Assembly: GCA_907163375.1 (NCBI GenBank)
Contig: CAJQUW010015437.1
Span: 372,001 to 436,000, forward strand
Length of the DNA: 64,000 nt
From: Prostheceraeus crozeri
Lineage: Eukaryota; Platyhelminthes; Polycladida; Euryleptidae
Reading direction: 5' to 3'
The translations under genes were made by a program, and so were the position numbers. Below the pieces are notes generated by a model that saw nothing but the letters and a program-made list of their open reading frames with translations, did no database searches and was not told the DNA's origin. Shown here piece by piece: positions 12,817 to 24,316 of the stretch (positions are counted from its first letter, which is position 1; each line of letters begins with the position of its first letter).

Positions 12817-12881
12817 CAATTCCTTGGCAGCTGTAGACGCTCCGTTTCACCCGAAGGACTCGTCAGCACAGCTAGGAATTG
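12817..12881 (-). ncRNA. Type I hammerhead ribozyme
   Basis: Read on the minus strand the sequence contains the full hammerhead catalytic core: CUGACGA (positions 3-9), a 4-bp stem II (GUCC/GGGU) with a UUC loop, GAAA (12-15.1), a 3-bp stem III (ACG/CGU) with a GAG loop, and the cleavage triplet GUC. Stem I is closed by AGCUGU/ACAGCU and then, across an asymmetric internal loop, by CAAUUCCU/AGGAAUUG, which is the arrangement that supports tertiary loop contacts in active type I hammerheads. All strictly conserved core bases are present. Such ribozymes are known in animal retrozymes and related repeats; I see no second copy nearby, so the host element is unidentified. Confidence 0.88.
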
Positions 12882-13071
12882 TCCAAACTACGATCTTTAT
12901 AATTATCAGCCGCACTGCGAGACCGCTGTGCAGTCATTCAGCTTATTCAGCCATTCCAGATATTTTAAACTAGTATGAGCAACTGCGAGCCCTTGTAGAA
13001 AGAAACACACAGTTGCCACGAAAGTTATGTGCTTGAATTGTTCAAGTCTGACCACATATGCCCGCAGGGCC

Positions 13072-13857
13072 CAGGGATGTGGAGTCGGAGTCCCGGAGTC
13101 CTATCATTTTTGCTGGAGTCGGAGTCCTATCAAATGATAGAACTCCGGACTCCGACCTACAACTAGACCCGAAATATAATACAAACAAATCATTTATCCT
13201 CGTACATAGCTGTCAGTGTCTTGATGTCAACTTTCTCCGTCAAACAAAAGTACAGAGACAGCAGTGCATGCAAAGCTTGTAATAGTTGAGGGAATGAACC
13301 GTGATAGTGAAAAAAGGATTGTCTTTTCATTCGGTGATTTAGTAGAGAAGACAAGCCTTCCTAGCCTCGATCACACCTATACGCGCCAAGGGTAACATCA
13401 GAGACAAAAATGAAATACTAGTTTGTTTGAGAACATTGCCTCTTACCCTCACGTTAATCGTGTGTGATGTCTCCTCCAAAGCGCATATTAAAATCGAAAG
13501 TGTACTCATATTTTTTGGAGAAAGATGTGGGATTTTCCTGCCTGGTAGAGACTGGAGAAAAACCATGTGAAGCACACATCAAAAAGATGGGGGGAGCCGA
13601 ATCGTATGCATCCAACTTAAAGCGACATTTGATAAACTTTCATCGATAGTGATTGATAATTCATACACCAATGATCACCAACATTGGTTCAGCTAAGCCT
13701 ATAATGATCTATGATGTACATGTAGGTTACCGGTTTGTTTTTCAAAAAGCTAGGCTTTTTGTACGACCCACCCGGAGTCGGAGTCCTATCAAAAGCCGGA
13801 GTCCAATCAAGCCTCGGAGTCGGAGTCCTATCAAAATGATAGGACTCCGCATCCCTG
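13072..13857 (+). mobile_element. hAT-type element with CAGGGATG termini
   Basis: The left end reads CAGGGATGTGGAGTCGG and the right end is its inverted partner CCGCATCCCTG preceded by GGACT. The flanks CCGCAGGG (13062-13069) and CCGCAGGC (13858-13865) look like an 8-bp target duplication with one mismatch. Several subterminal copies of GGAGTCGGAGTCCTATCA are present at both ends. The internal BED zinc-finger reading frame agrees with the hAT superfamily. The rest of a hAT transposase is missing, so this copy is internally deleted. Confidence 0.75.
13464..13649 (+). pseudogene. BED zinc-finger fragment of a hAT transposase
   Basis: The 61-codon frame shows the BED-finger layout: an aromatic KVYSYFLEKD start, a cysteine (PCEAHI), and the closing SNLKRHLINFH with two histidines spaced by four residues. 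BED fingers sit at the N terminus of hAT transposases and bind the element ends. The frame stops directly after the finger and no dimerisation or RNase-H-like catalytic part follows before the right end at 13857, so the protein would be at most a DNA-binding remnant. Confidence 0.65.
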
Positions 13858-13865
13858 CCGCAGGC

Positions 13866-14649
13866 ACATCTTTCTATGCCCGCAGGCGGACTGGCTCTCT
13901 GCAAATCTGTATGATGTATAGTCTAGACAATAGTGCAATTGTTACCCGGCTATGCTCATAGTGTGCGTATCAAATACAAATCAGGCATTAATGTGTATTG
14001 TTATCAATTTTTTATATGATTTCAAAACGGAGATATAATATCATAGGCATTAAATATGCTTAATTATTGCCTAATTATTTAATTATTTGCTTTATTAAAT
14101 ATATTTGAGAGCATGTATGATTGGTATAAATCGTGTACCTGGCCTATGCGAACGTGCTTAGCTCTATTTATAAATTAATGCATTTCTTCGGTGTGGGGCA
14201 TCTTCCATAGAGATTTACTATTTCATGGGAATGAAAAATCGCGTCAAACGGCAAGCTCGTCAAGCGGTTAAGCTCATCAAGCAGATTTCATTGAGGAGGC
14301 ACACTGCAAAAAATCGATTTCACCGGGTCACATGTGCCTTTCAAGGCTACTAAATGAATGTACAGGTACATACAAATAATAGTATACAAGATCATTTATA
14401 CTAAGGTGTCTTTAACATGAAATTATTTTTATACATTCTGTAGATACTAAGATGCAAATTGCATGATGAAAATAATGTATCAGAAAGCGTTGCATGGCTA
14501 ACTTATATATCAGTTGATATCATTTCTCGGTGATGTCTGACAAAGTGCATTTTAATAAACACGGAAACCGGTAGCAACAAAGACATCTTTTGGTTCTCTC
14601 CTATTTTATATTCATCAACTGTATCCATATCTCGCAATTTACGGTAAAA
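13866..14649. other. Stretch without a recognisable gene
   Basis: AT-rich DNA between the hAT element and the left end of the mariner-like element. No supported feature. Confidence 0.3.
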
Positions 14650-15019
14650 CCGTGTGTCCCAAAAGTCGCGCAAAACTGTAAAAGGCTATCATTTGTTTCA
14701 ATTCAATCATAGTCACATGAGATTTTTTTAAATGTACCGTAAATCGGGGAATTTGATATACCACTGTTTGATTTCTTCGTTGTATTATATTTTGACGTTC
14801 ATGCCGCATGAAAAGAAACACTGCATTTGTATAATTATATGATCCTTAAGCTTACTCGATATCAATGCTTTGTAAAGTAGGCGAAATTCAGAGATCTTCC
14901 ACCAAGCTATTGTTGTGTGGACATAGTACTTCGATCGGTCAATTATCGTCTGGATGTGAATTCTATTCACACGGCGAGTGATAAAGACCTTGCACATTCA
15001 ATGAATCTTTGCACTAGAC

Positions 15020-15211
15020 ATGGATCTCGAAACACGCATTGAATTTGTTGAGCTTTTCTCCATCACCGGCAAGTCCTCTTCAGCGGCACTGCGCGCTTAC
15101 GAGATTGCTCATGGTTATCATAGCGACCCTTTTAGCGTTTCTGCCATCTCACGCTTGATTCCGCGGTTCAGAGAGATTGGAACAGTAGCAGATAAGCCTC
15201 GATCGGGTAGC
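15020..15211 (+). pseudogene. Transposase N-terminal half (DUF4817-type HTH)
   Basis: From ATG at 15020 the frame encodes about 64 residues with the helix-turn-helix pattern of DUF4817 transposases: RIEFVELFSITGKSSSAALRA, then ISRLIPRFREIGTVADKPRSG. This domain binds the element's inverted repeats. The frame runs into the hAT MITE at 15212. The matching catalytic half is at about 21960-22975. Confidence 0.75.
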
Positions 15212-15774
15212 CAGTGGTGGGCAACCAAATTGGGTGGGAGGGCCACAAGTAGTGGCCCGCGAGAGGGCTCGCGGGCCATTAATTTTAAAAGGCAGAAATA
15301 GGTAAGTTCAAAATTCATTCACTGAGTGCTGTTGTCTTTTCAAAAACTGTTGTCTTTTAAGAAACTGCATTCAACATCCTAAAATGTAGGCCTATATGAA
15401 TAATGAAATGTGAATAGGCCCAACTAATTCCGAAGCTTTTTTGTGTTGTGAAATGATAGCAATATGACGCTATTGGTGATATGATAATAAGCTATATAAG
15501 CTATAATAATGATGGCTATGTCACCTACATTCATACAGAGAAGATATTCATTGAGAACGGAACATGGTTTGAGCATTCGAATGAAAATTTTGTGATATCA
15601 TCTTGCTCAATTAATCATTAGTTGATGCTTTTGAAAATTCTAAAGAAGATCAACCTCCAGTCTTTTAAAGGTCAAAGTCAGATGCGGCCATTTCACACAT
15701 CACCGATTCAAATAATGTCCGCGGGCCACTTTAGATATGAGAATTAGTGGCGGGCCACGCATTGCCCACCACTG
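15212..15774. mobile_element. hAT MITE, copy 1 (CAGTGGTGGGCAACC ends)
   Basis: The 563-bp element begins CAGTGGTGGGCAACC and ends TTGCCCACCACTG. Flanks GGGTAGC (15205-15211) and GGGTAGGC (15775-15782) form an imperfect 8-bp duplication. Near the left end is a GC-rich stem (GTGGCCCGCGAGAGGGCTCGCGGGCCA). It shares both ends with the longer copy at 59740-60731. It encodes nothing and interrupts the transposase reading frame. Confidence 0.85.
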
Positions 15775-15839
15775 GGGTAGGCCCTACCCACAGATTGTGG
15801 TTATCAAATCACAATGTGGTCAAAATTGTGGTCAATTAA

Positions 15840-16640
15840 AATCTCAAGCAATTAACTTTTCAAGGTTAATCATAATCATAATCATGTCATTGAAATTTAG
15901 TTCAATCATTAATCTCAATCATAATCAAGTTTTTGAAAATTTAATCAATCGTAACAGTCATAATCAAAATTACGTTAATTAATCAGCAAATTTGATTAAA
16001 TTTGATTCTAATCATTCGAACATCAGTTGAGATCAGAACACGGTCGCCGATGCAGAGTGACAGCTTTGACTACATAAGGATGGAAAGTACACTGAGTCGC
16101 AGAGAGTACTAGTTCTTGATGCACGTTCAAGAGCATGCGTTCGCGCCTCGTCATAGAAAATCCTCTCTACGATATCATCCCTCTGATTCTTTCTCTTAGC
16201 GTGTACTTCAGATTATCAAGGCATACTTAATAGATTACTGGGTTAAATAATTTTGTCAATTTGTGCGGTATGATGGTGCTGAACAAAATCGAATAATTAC
16301 AGTAATGTTAATTCAGCAAGTTTATTAACTGAACAAGGAGATGAATTTAAATAAAAACTGGAATTACTCACTGCATAGTATTAAACATTTTTATCACGAT
16401 TCGAATAATTACCTCAACGTACTTTAATTATCACTGACCCGACAAAGGGTCTGAAAGCCATAATCAGCATCACATTCAACCTACCCAGCCTTCATGATAA
16501 AGCGTCTGACCACATTAATCATAGTCACAATTTCGAACACCTTAATCAATCATAATCATAATCAAGCCCATGGCCGCCTTAATCATAATCACATTCTTCA
16601 ACACCTCAAAGAATCATAATCAATTTTTCGAATATTGACT
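15840..16640. repeat. Region flanked by TAATCATAATCA-rich stretches
   Basis: Both 15840-15990 and 16490-16640 are dense in AATCATAATCA-type repeats, with several hundred bases of unique AT-rich sequence between them. This could be a non-autonomous element with repetitive subterminal regions that lies between the MITE and the gypsy element. No ends were resolved. Confidence 0.4.
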
Positions 16641-16689
16641 AATCGTTCCAGCTCTAGCTACCACTCCCACCTGCGAATCAAAAATTTAC

Positions 16690-17421
16690 GGACTTCAAAT
16701 TTTTTTGTGGCAACTCAATAATTACATAAGTATATATGATGTTGATGACAGACAAAAGACTCCGTTATTCTTGAATGCCATTGGACGCGATGGTCTTTTG
16801 ATCTACGACGGACTTGGTGGACCAAAGCTTACATTTGATGACGCAGTTGATAGATTCAAAGAATATTTTACTGGAGGTACCTCGATCTTGCTCAAAAGGA
16901 ATCAATTTATGGATGCAAGACAATTATCTACAGAAACAGTTACAGAATTCGCATGCAGGTTAAGGAGATTTGCATCTGATTGTAAGTGCACCAACCCTGA
17001 CGAAATGATAAGAGACAAATTTGTTATAGGCGTGTGTAACAATAGGCTAGCTGAGAGATTGCTTGCAGAAGATGCTAACACCCTAACATTAAAGATTGAT
17101 TTAGAAAAACCAGGAGCTTGTGAACGAGTTCATTTAGATAGAAATCGCATCATTGATCCTGAAGAAAAATTAAATGTTAATTCTATAACTCGAAAATATT
17201 CATTTGATTCTCCGCGAACTGCAATTTCCAAAAAGTCAAGGACTTTAATAAACTGAAAAATAAAACTTTTAAGAATGATATCAATTTAGATAGCAATAAT
17301 AAATGCCATTGTTATGGTAGTTCGAACCATAAAGCTAATTATTTCAAGTGTCCTGGAAGAATTGAAAATTGCAATAACTGGAAAAGAGGCCACTATGCAC
17401 ATGTCTGTAAGTCTAGATAAA
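16690..17421 (+). pseudogene. Ty3/gypsy gag remnant with zinc knuckles
   Basis: The frame 16708-17256 has the retrotransposon gag pattern: an N-terminal KTPLFLNAIG segment, FKEYF, RNQFMDARQLSTETVTEF, then LRRFASDC and MIRDKFVIGVCNNRLAERLL. After a frameshift, 17300-17421 encodes two degenerate CCHC knuckles (KCHCYGSSNHKAN and CNNWKRGHYAHVCKS). Gag would assemble the intracellular particle and the knuckles would bind RNA. There is no clear start codon, and the frame is broken, so this is not functional. Confidence 0.75.
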
Positions 17422-17429
17422 AAACAAAT

Positions 17430-18830
17430 GTGCAGGATGTTGACTCTGCTGAACCATGCGATATTTTTTCGATTTCTAATGGTCTACATAGTAATAAATA
17501 TGAGATACCGACATCAGGAATTCCAACTAGATGTGTCGCTGGGTCTGCTGTGAACGTTGTGAAGTGAGCGCGGGCACTTTTCGAATGTCGATTGGAAAAA
17601 CCCAGATATTACATTAACTTCATATGGCGGAAATCGGCTAAAAGTCACTGATAATGTGTATTGCCTGTATCACATAAAAATGTCAATGTCTTGGTTCGAT
17701 TTTTAAAAATTGATGTTAACCCAAATCATTTACCACTAAGTGCACGACTATGTAAAAAGCTCGAGTTATTTTCCAATAACGAAAGTGATTCTGCAAATAA
17801 TCAACTAATTCATATGGAAGAAGTATACGCCATATCAAAGGAAGAAATAAAGAAACATTTTCCAAATATTTTTAAAAGTGTCAGTTTAGTTAAAGATCAT
17901 GAATATCATTTTCCAGCAGATTAATTTAAGACTGCCTTAGTTTTGGTGTGACATCAGCTCCAGAAATCTACCAACGTTTCATGATAGAACTACTGGGAGA
18001 CATCAAAGGAGTAATTTGCTACTTCGATGATACTCGTGTCTATGGAAGTCACAGGAGGAACATGATGCGCGTCATAGAATGGCATTAGAACGACTTCATA
18101 AAAAGGGACTTAAATTAAATAAATCAAAATGCAACCTTAATACGAATAAATCGTATTTATGGGTCATTTCTTGACAGACAACGGTATGAAACCCTCACCG
18201 GTTAAACAACAAGTAATCTTAAAATTTCCAGTTCCTACAACTTTTGCAGATGTTCGTTCATTTCTTGGGTTAGCAGGATATTGTCGGACAAAAATTCATT
18301 CATCATTACAGTGACATTGCATCTCTTTGGGAGATTATCAAAGACGATAAGTTTGCATGGACCTTATCTGCTAATGAGACATTCTTAAAATTAAAACAAC
18401 TTCTCTATAATGCGAAACTGCTGCGATTTTTTTGACCGAATGAAACAGCTGCAATTACAAGTCGATGCTTCTGGAATTTGACTAGGAGCAACATTACTAC
18501 AGAAGCGTGAACCAATGTTATATGCTTTAAGAAAATTATCAGAAACAGAACAGCGTTACTATCAAATTGAGCGAGAATTTTGAGCGATAGTTTTCGTATG
18601 CTGTAGATTTAAAATGTTTATGTTTGGAAGTGAATTCGAATTACAAACGGACAACGCTCCATTAATAACATTTTTTCGAAAGCCAATCTATGCACTCCCG
18701 TTACGAATCCAATGCTGGATGCTTTCTTTACAACCTTTCAAATTTAAATTACATCATATTAAACGAAAAGATAATGTCATTGCAGATAGTTTATCTCCAG
18801 CTCCTGTTGAGACACAAAAGTATGAACCAG
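17430..18830 (+). pseudogene. Ty3/gypsy protease, RT and RNase H remnants
   Basis: A protease-like piece near 17515-17560 has lost its DTGA motif (it reads VAGSA). After a deletion that removes most of the palm, 17937-18045 reads FGVTSAPEIYQRFM and CYFDDTRVYG, the RT catalytic box in YFDD form. RNase H follows: LQVDAS near 18455, LRKLSETEQRYY and FELQTDNAPLITFF near 18630. Stops and shifts separate the pieces. The order gag-PR-RT-RH-IN identifies the Ty3/gypsy group. Confidence 0.75.
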
Positions 18831-21640
18831 AAAATGATACTATTCATTTAATGTTCCTTTCAACGGAAACTCCTATTGACTTTAAAAAGTCGCCATTAAT
18901 CAGTTGTGAAGATTGTGCTATTAAAAAATTGATTAAATCAATTACAAGCAATTGGACCAAAGAACAGAAAAATGATCCAGATATTTCAGCTTATTCTGCT
19001 CTGCGCAATGAATTATCTATTCATACTGATGGTCATGTTGTCATGTATCGTGATAGAATTATTGTACCACAAGTACTTCGAAGTTTACCTATAAAGTGCA
19101 AACATTTGAAACATCTGGGTTCTTCAAAAACGAAGGAGATCTTGAGAACATTGGCCACAGATGAATTCAGACATCGAACATGAAGTGAGATCCTGTAACT
19201 TGTTTTCAAAACAGACAAAAACTGCTCCATTACAGCCTACCGGAACAGAAGCTAAACATTCTTGGCATACTCTAGCGATATATTTTACTGGTCCTTCTTC
19301 AAGGTTGGGAGGTAGATCACTTCTTAATATAATTTGTAGTAATAGTAGTATAGTGTATATTTGAAAAATAAATGAAAATCTTCAGATACAATGTTCAAAC
19401 CGGAGTGAAATAAGTTTGAGCAGAGATACAAAGTCATGTAAAATTTACAACAATTAACGCAGTAATGTGAGTGACGATGGTCAAGACGACCGATTCGTTA
19501 GGAGAGATCCAAAAGGCAAACACGAATTTTTACGTTTCATTGTTCTACATAGCGGTATGCGAATGTGCTGAGAATAATTGAGTCTCTTAGGGATCAAATG
19601 ATGCAATGCATGACAAATATTCTTTTCAGCATTTCGAAACAGTTTGCGACTTGTCTGTTCACGCCTGGCTCTTAGCGTTGTTTCATCACATACACACTTT
19701 AAGGTTTGGCGGATACATGATTCGATGTGCTCGACGCTCGATGCGGTTTAAAGGTTCCTCGTCACCTTTTGAATGCCAGCAAACACAGGAGATGCATACT
19801 TTAAGATACTCCGAATATACAATTCGTAAACCTTGTGTGAAGATCTATAGGAGCCAGATAGTATCGGATCTTTCGGAGAGCATAGAAACGCTTATTGGCT
19901 TTTGAGCAGACGCTCTTGATGTGGTCTTCCCAGATTGATATGACGACACGATATGTAGCTTTTGTAGTTAAAGATGGTTCTGCACCACATGTTATTAGTC
20001 ATCTACAGTATGTATTCTCAATGTTCGCAATACCTGAGAAGATATCATTTGATAACGGAACTATCTTTGTAAGTCAAGAGTTAGGCAATTGAATGGCTTT
20101 GACGAATAAGGGGATAAGCCACACTTTCGCAATTTTACAGGAGAGCAATCAAAAGATTTTGAAATGTCATCGTACAAAAGCTAGGCACTGTGGTCCCCTG
20201 AACATCAGAGGCTACGAGCTTGTGCGTATGAATTATCAACTAAAGACGCATGAAATTAACTCATGCATGCGGCCAAATAAAAACATGTAACCCAATTTAT
20301 GTGGCGGCATATCCCCTTTTTCGTGCTCATACTTAAAAATGCCGTATATTGAAGAATTGAAGTGGTATTTAATTTGATCCCTTCGTCCAAGTAAATTCAT
20401 TTAATGAAAAAATCGTTATTCACATTGTCCACTTTCATCAAAATTCTCTAACTTTCTAGTGCACGATCACTATCTCTCAGAAAATTAACGGCATTCAGCT
20501 TTAAAATTAAAGATCAAGATTAGCGATTAAAATCATAAGCTTTGAAATTTAGATTAGATTGATCTAAAAGTTTCCGATCTTTGTAAAAATTGTCCTCTTT
20601 TAGTCCACATTACGTATTTTGAAGCAACATCTTTGGAGACCTTAGGCGACATCCTCCCCGGTTTTCATCGTCAAATCGAAAAACCTGTGTTTGAAAATCT
20701 CATGTTTTCGTTGCTCGCTTCATTGGAAGGTCGGGAATCTTAATGAACTGCTGTGTCAACATCTGTTCTTGAAACCTATTGACGGAAGAAATCCTTGCGG
20801 CCCATTCCGGAGAGCCATCAGCATGTTCTCTTCTTCGGCTTGATTCTTCTAGGTGGCTGACGTCTCGATCACATAAATGAGTGTGTGACCTGTTAGAACA
20901 TGGGTAGTGCTTTTGAACATTTTCTGCTTCACCAGGTTGCATCTGACCATTGTACAACGACATGAATGTCCATTTCTTGCTTTGGACCTTGTACCATAGA
21001 GTACAGATGGCTTATCCCTTTATTCATGCTGAACTTTGTGGCTGATCTCTGAAAGATCGTTTGGATAAAACGTTAAATGAAAATGTTTGCTTTCAGACAG
21101 CTTTGGACATCGCCTTATCTGACATTCGACGAACCGCAAATGTGTAAACTGGCAAAAATCCATTTTTCTTGTTTTTTAATAGAGAAATGCCGACAATAGA
21201 TTAAATCCTACTGTGATACAACGAATGCCTTACCTGTTGATCGATAATACAAGTAAAAAAATGATAAACGCGAAACAAAGGAAATTAAGTTAAATGAGGG
21301 ACAGCTGGTGTTAATTAGAAAAGAAAAAAAAACCGGAAAATTTTTGCGTAAGGGCAATATTGTACAACGCGTAGGACACGGAGCATTTAAAGTTTTGCTT
21401 CATAATAACCGAAATTGTATCGTTAATCAACGGAATTAAAAGCCAGCAATTTCAGCTGCATCAAGTAAAGCGACAAATGAAATTTATGATTTCAATAAGG
21501 ATTGGGATAATATGAAATCTGCTTAGCCTACTAATGTTGAAAATCAAATATCTGTGGATAGCAAAGCTTGTTCGTCTAGAAGAACTCGCTGTAATTTGCG
21601 TCGTCGAAATAACATGTCCAATTACCGGCATTAGTATCTT
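18831..21640 (+). pseudogene. Ty3/gypsy integrase remnant with an internal insertion
   Basis: The frame to 19183 ends in an H2C2-like region (KCKHLKHLGSSKTKEILRTLA). About 540 bp of unrelated sequence (roughly 19370-19910) intervene before the integrase core resumes at 19910 (QIDMTTRYVAFVVKDGSA, then FAIPEKISFDNGTIFVSQ, which carries the second catalytic Asp). A C-terminal piece appears near 21290-21440. The block 20290-21290 has no retroelement coding and may be a further insertion. LTRs were not identified with confidence. Confidence 0.65.
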
Positions 21641-21959
21641 CTTCGAGTCCTTGGCGAGATGTGATATCTTGAATATCGATCAGCTTGCTTGAGGGATAGA
21701 CCTTCACGTTATGCTGAGTTCGGGGTTGATTGCTATGTAGCTTATTGGCTGACAATCTTGTTCACAACATTGATTTCCATTTATCTCTACATTGCATCTG
21801 GTGCATGTAAATTACTGTGACATGTCTAATGTTGAATTACTTTGTACTGATTTGTAATATAGATTCAGTTGCTCTGGCAACCGCTCTAAGAGCAGACAAT
21901 CTGCTGTACAAGATGAGTTTTAATATACCATCATCATATAATACAGTGCTCTTGATCTC

Positions 21960-22975
21960 GAGTCGATTCTGTGGATGACGAGTCTTATTTCGAAATGGTG
22001 GGCCATGTAAATCACCACGATCGTACGTCTGGGGATCGTAGAGGCCATCGAAAAAGACATCCATGCTCCAAAGGTATGTGTATGGTTCGGATATTTTGCG
22101 CAGTACCGTCTGACTCCATTCTTCTTTCCTGAAACCGTTACAGGAGAACATTATGCCAACATGCTTCACGATCATGACATCCCTCAACTTAGAAGGAGAC
22201 GACGTATGAATTCCACAATCGGTACTTCTATTCTTTCCCACCACATTTTTCAAGTTTTCCAAAATCATCAAATTTCGCCAAAGTTAGTCACATCGGGTTT
22301 AGAATAGACTTGATCTGTCACTGAGTGACACTACAGCACGAATGAGAAGTCTTACTTGAACCCTGGGATGAAGGATTGGTCCCTTGGATACTCAGTTAGA
22401 ATACAAGGTACAGCTGTGATCATGAACTTCGTGTGATTGTTGTCTACAGACAAATGACGAGCAGTTGTCTAATTCTGAGGCTGTAAATGTTCTACAAGTC
22501 AGACAAGAGGAGTTTTACACACTCAACGCTATGCAACGTCAGTGAGAACAGGTAGGAGCAAGAGAAGATCGTTGACGATGCAACACTTCCGAGTGTCAAC
22601 AACAGAAATGTGGGGGGGGGGAAGAATAGAAGTACCCCATAATCTTTCAACAAGATGGAACACCTCCACATTTTTCGAAAGTTGCCAGATCTTTCCTGTC
22701 TCGAATATTCCCTGATGATCGAATTATCGCGAGAGGATATCCAAACCGGTGGCCAGCTCACTCGCCAGATTTAACACCGCTGGACTACTACACCTGGGAT
22801 ACTGTGAAAGACCGTGGATACCACTGCATCACTCCAAGAAACCTCGATGAGCTGCAGGAGAGGATAGCAATGGTGATTGAGAATATCGACTCAGATGAAT
22901 TGATGCGATCTCTTCTGAGTCTGCGCTCGAGGTTGGAAGCGGTGATCGAGTGTGGAGGAAAAGCAATTGAGTAAT
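21960..22975 (+). pseudogene. Transposase catalytic half of the split mariner-like element
   Basis: Frames on the plus strand read DDESYFEMVGHVNHHDRTS (first catalytic Asp), then KVCVWFGYFAQYRLTPFFFP and GEHYANML, then, after a disrupted stretch with a G10 tract near 22612, FQQDGTPPHFSKVARSF (second Asp), and HSPDLTPLDYYTWDTVK (third acidic position, Asp). The reading frame ends with TAA at about 22975. The third catalytic residue is Asp, as in mariner-type proteins. Several frame changes show that it is dead. Confidence 0.8.
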
Positions 22976-23268
22976 GTCTTATGTGATCATTCATTTGTAA
23001 ATTAGAGTTTGTTTATTTCTTTTGTTGATTGCATGCTTTGTTATTGGCAAAGTAAAATGCTAATTTGCAGTCAGTGTTTTTTACTTATGCATGGTTCTAG
23101 CTATTAAAGTCTCAGAGCCAAAAAATGGTAATTAAGTTTTGATTGTATAAAAACAAATATGCTACATCGAATTCCCCGATCTGAGGTACATTTTAAAAAA
23201 ATCGAAAGTGAATACAATTGAAGCAAATGACAGCCTTGTAAAGTTTTGCGCGACTTTTGGGACACACG

Positions 23269-24143
23269 GTATATAAGCCATAATTGTTCACTTAATTCCC
23301 AAATCTCATAAATTGGCTCATGTTTACTAAAAACGACGTCTAGTTGATGTGATAAAATTATAAATATACCCCTACATTACATGCACTTACTTAATAAAAT
23401 AGAAAATAGATAGATAATCTAACAAAGTGCTAATCATTTCATAGAAACCTACAATAATTTTATTGAATGTCTGTTTCTTAGATTTCCAGGATCACTCATC
23501 ATTTCTGTTCTGTGAAATTAGTTGGCGCATTGCTAGACCCAAAGCAGAATACATTTAGATGTGACTGAATTCTCTTCCTAAAGAGTCTTCTTGTTTAAAT
23601 AAATCGATTTCAACCTGGAATGATGATCTTACAGCGGTCTAAAATTGCCCAGATTTCAGCAACACGATCGTTTCAGGTCATACGATGTATCGCCATGAAT
23701 GGCTTTCGGATCTATTCTGGTCGGGTCGGGTTCCGATGAAATTTTTGGACCCAACCGGACCTCGGGTTCCTGGTTGTATTTTAGTTCGAGTCGGGCTTTA
23801 AAATTCATGAAACCCGAATTCCATGTAAAACCCACTCCGCTCATCTTTAGAGACCATGTGAAAACGATGATCTGTTAATATTCTCTTTATCTGAAGCGTT
23901 TTCGACTCACGACTACTAATAAGCATTATCGAAGATGATAAAACATGAAAAAGGCAAAGAAGTTTCCACACCGAAGTGAATCAAGCATTAAATTTGACAC
24001 TATCGTAATGAGACTTTGTGTTATTGCAGATTTGAAGATAGTCAGGAAAACATGACGCGGAGTTAGTCATTGATGATAAGCATCCGACATTGTCATGTCC
24101 TTTTTCAAATGAAATGCGATGACGAGATAATGGCAAAATGTCT
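23269..24143. other. Stretch without a recognisable gene
   Basis: At 23715-23830 there are several copies of a TCGGGT/ACCCGA motif (GGTCGGGTCGGGTTC, CCTCGGGTTCC, GAGTCGGGC, GAAACCCGAA) that look like part of a dispersed repeat. Nothing else is supported. Confidence 0.3.
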
Positions 24144-24316
24144 TTAAGACCGTCGGCTACAGCAGCAGTAGGCGCACAATCCTATGATAATGCTGAGGCC
24201 AGCGACAATTCCAAAGGCAACTCCAACTATCGGACCAATATGATATTTTTTGCAGCATCTTTGCTTGAGAAGCATCTCGGCGCAGCATTCAACCGACACA
24301 AATGGTGATAAAAACC
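24144..24316 (-). CDS. Terminal exon of a cysteine-rich single-pass membrane protein
   Basis: A splice acceptor (TTTTCATTTCAG on the minus strand) precedes an open segment of 57 codons ending in TAA. It encodes a Cys-rich stretch (VECCAEMLLKQRCCKKYHIG), one transmembrane helix (IVGVAFGIVAGLSIIIGL), and a short cytoplasmic tail starting with CAYCCC. The pattern of paired cysteines, YHIGPIVG and a CCC membrane exit resembles CYYR1/Shisa-like small membrane proteins of animals. That family name is an inference from a short stretch. Upstream exons (higher coordinates) were not identified, so the N terminus and signal peptide are unknown. This is the best candidate host gene in the window. Confidence 0.55.

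Larger units (their letters stand above)
14650..23268 (+). mobile_element. Tc1/mariner-like element split by nested insertions
   Basis: The left end (14650: CCGTGTGTCCCAAAAGTCGC and about 60 further bases) is matched in inverted orientation by the right end (to 23268). The two ends share about 130 bp of similarity, including a subterminal ATCGGGGAATT block. Between them lie the N-terminal and C-terminal halves of one transposase on the plus strand, separated by a hAT MITE (15212-15774) and a decayed Ty3/gypsy element (about 16.7-21.6 kb). This gives a clear order of events: mariner-like element first, then the insertions. An exact target duplication could not be resolved. Confidence 0.75.

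Noticed and set aside
22612-22621. G10 tract as part of the G-tract repeat family
   Set aside because: It lies inside the decayed transposase and lacks the flanking words of the 1-2 kb family; more likely a local expansion.
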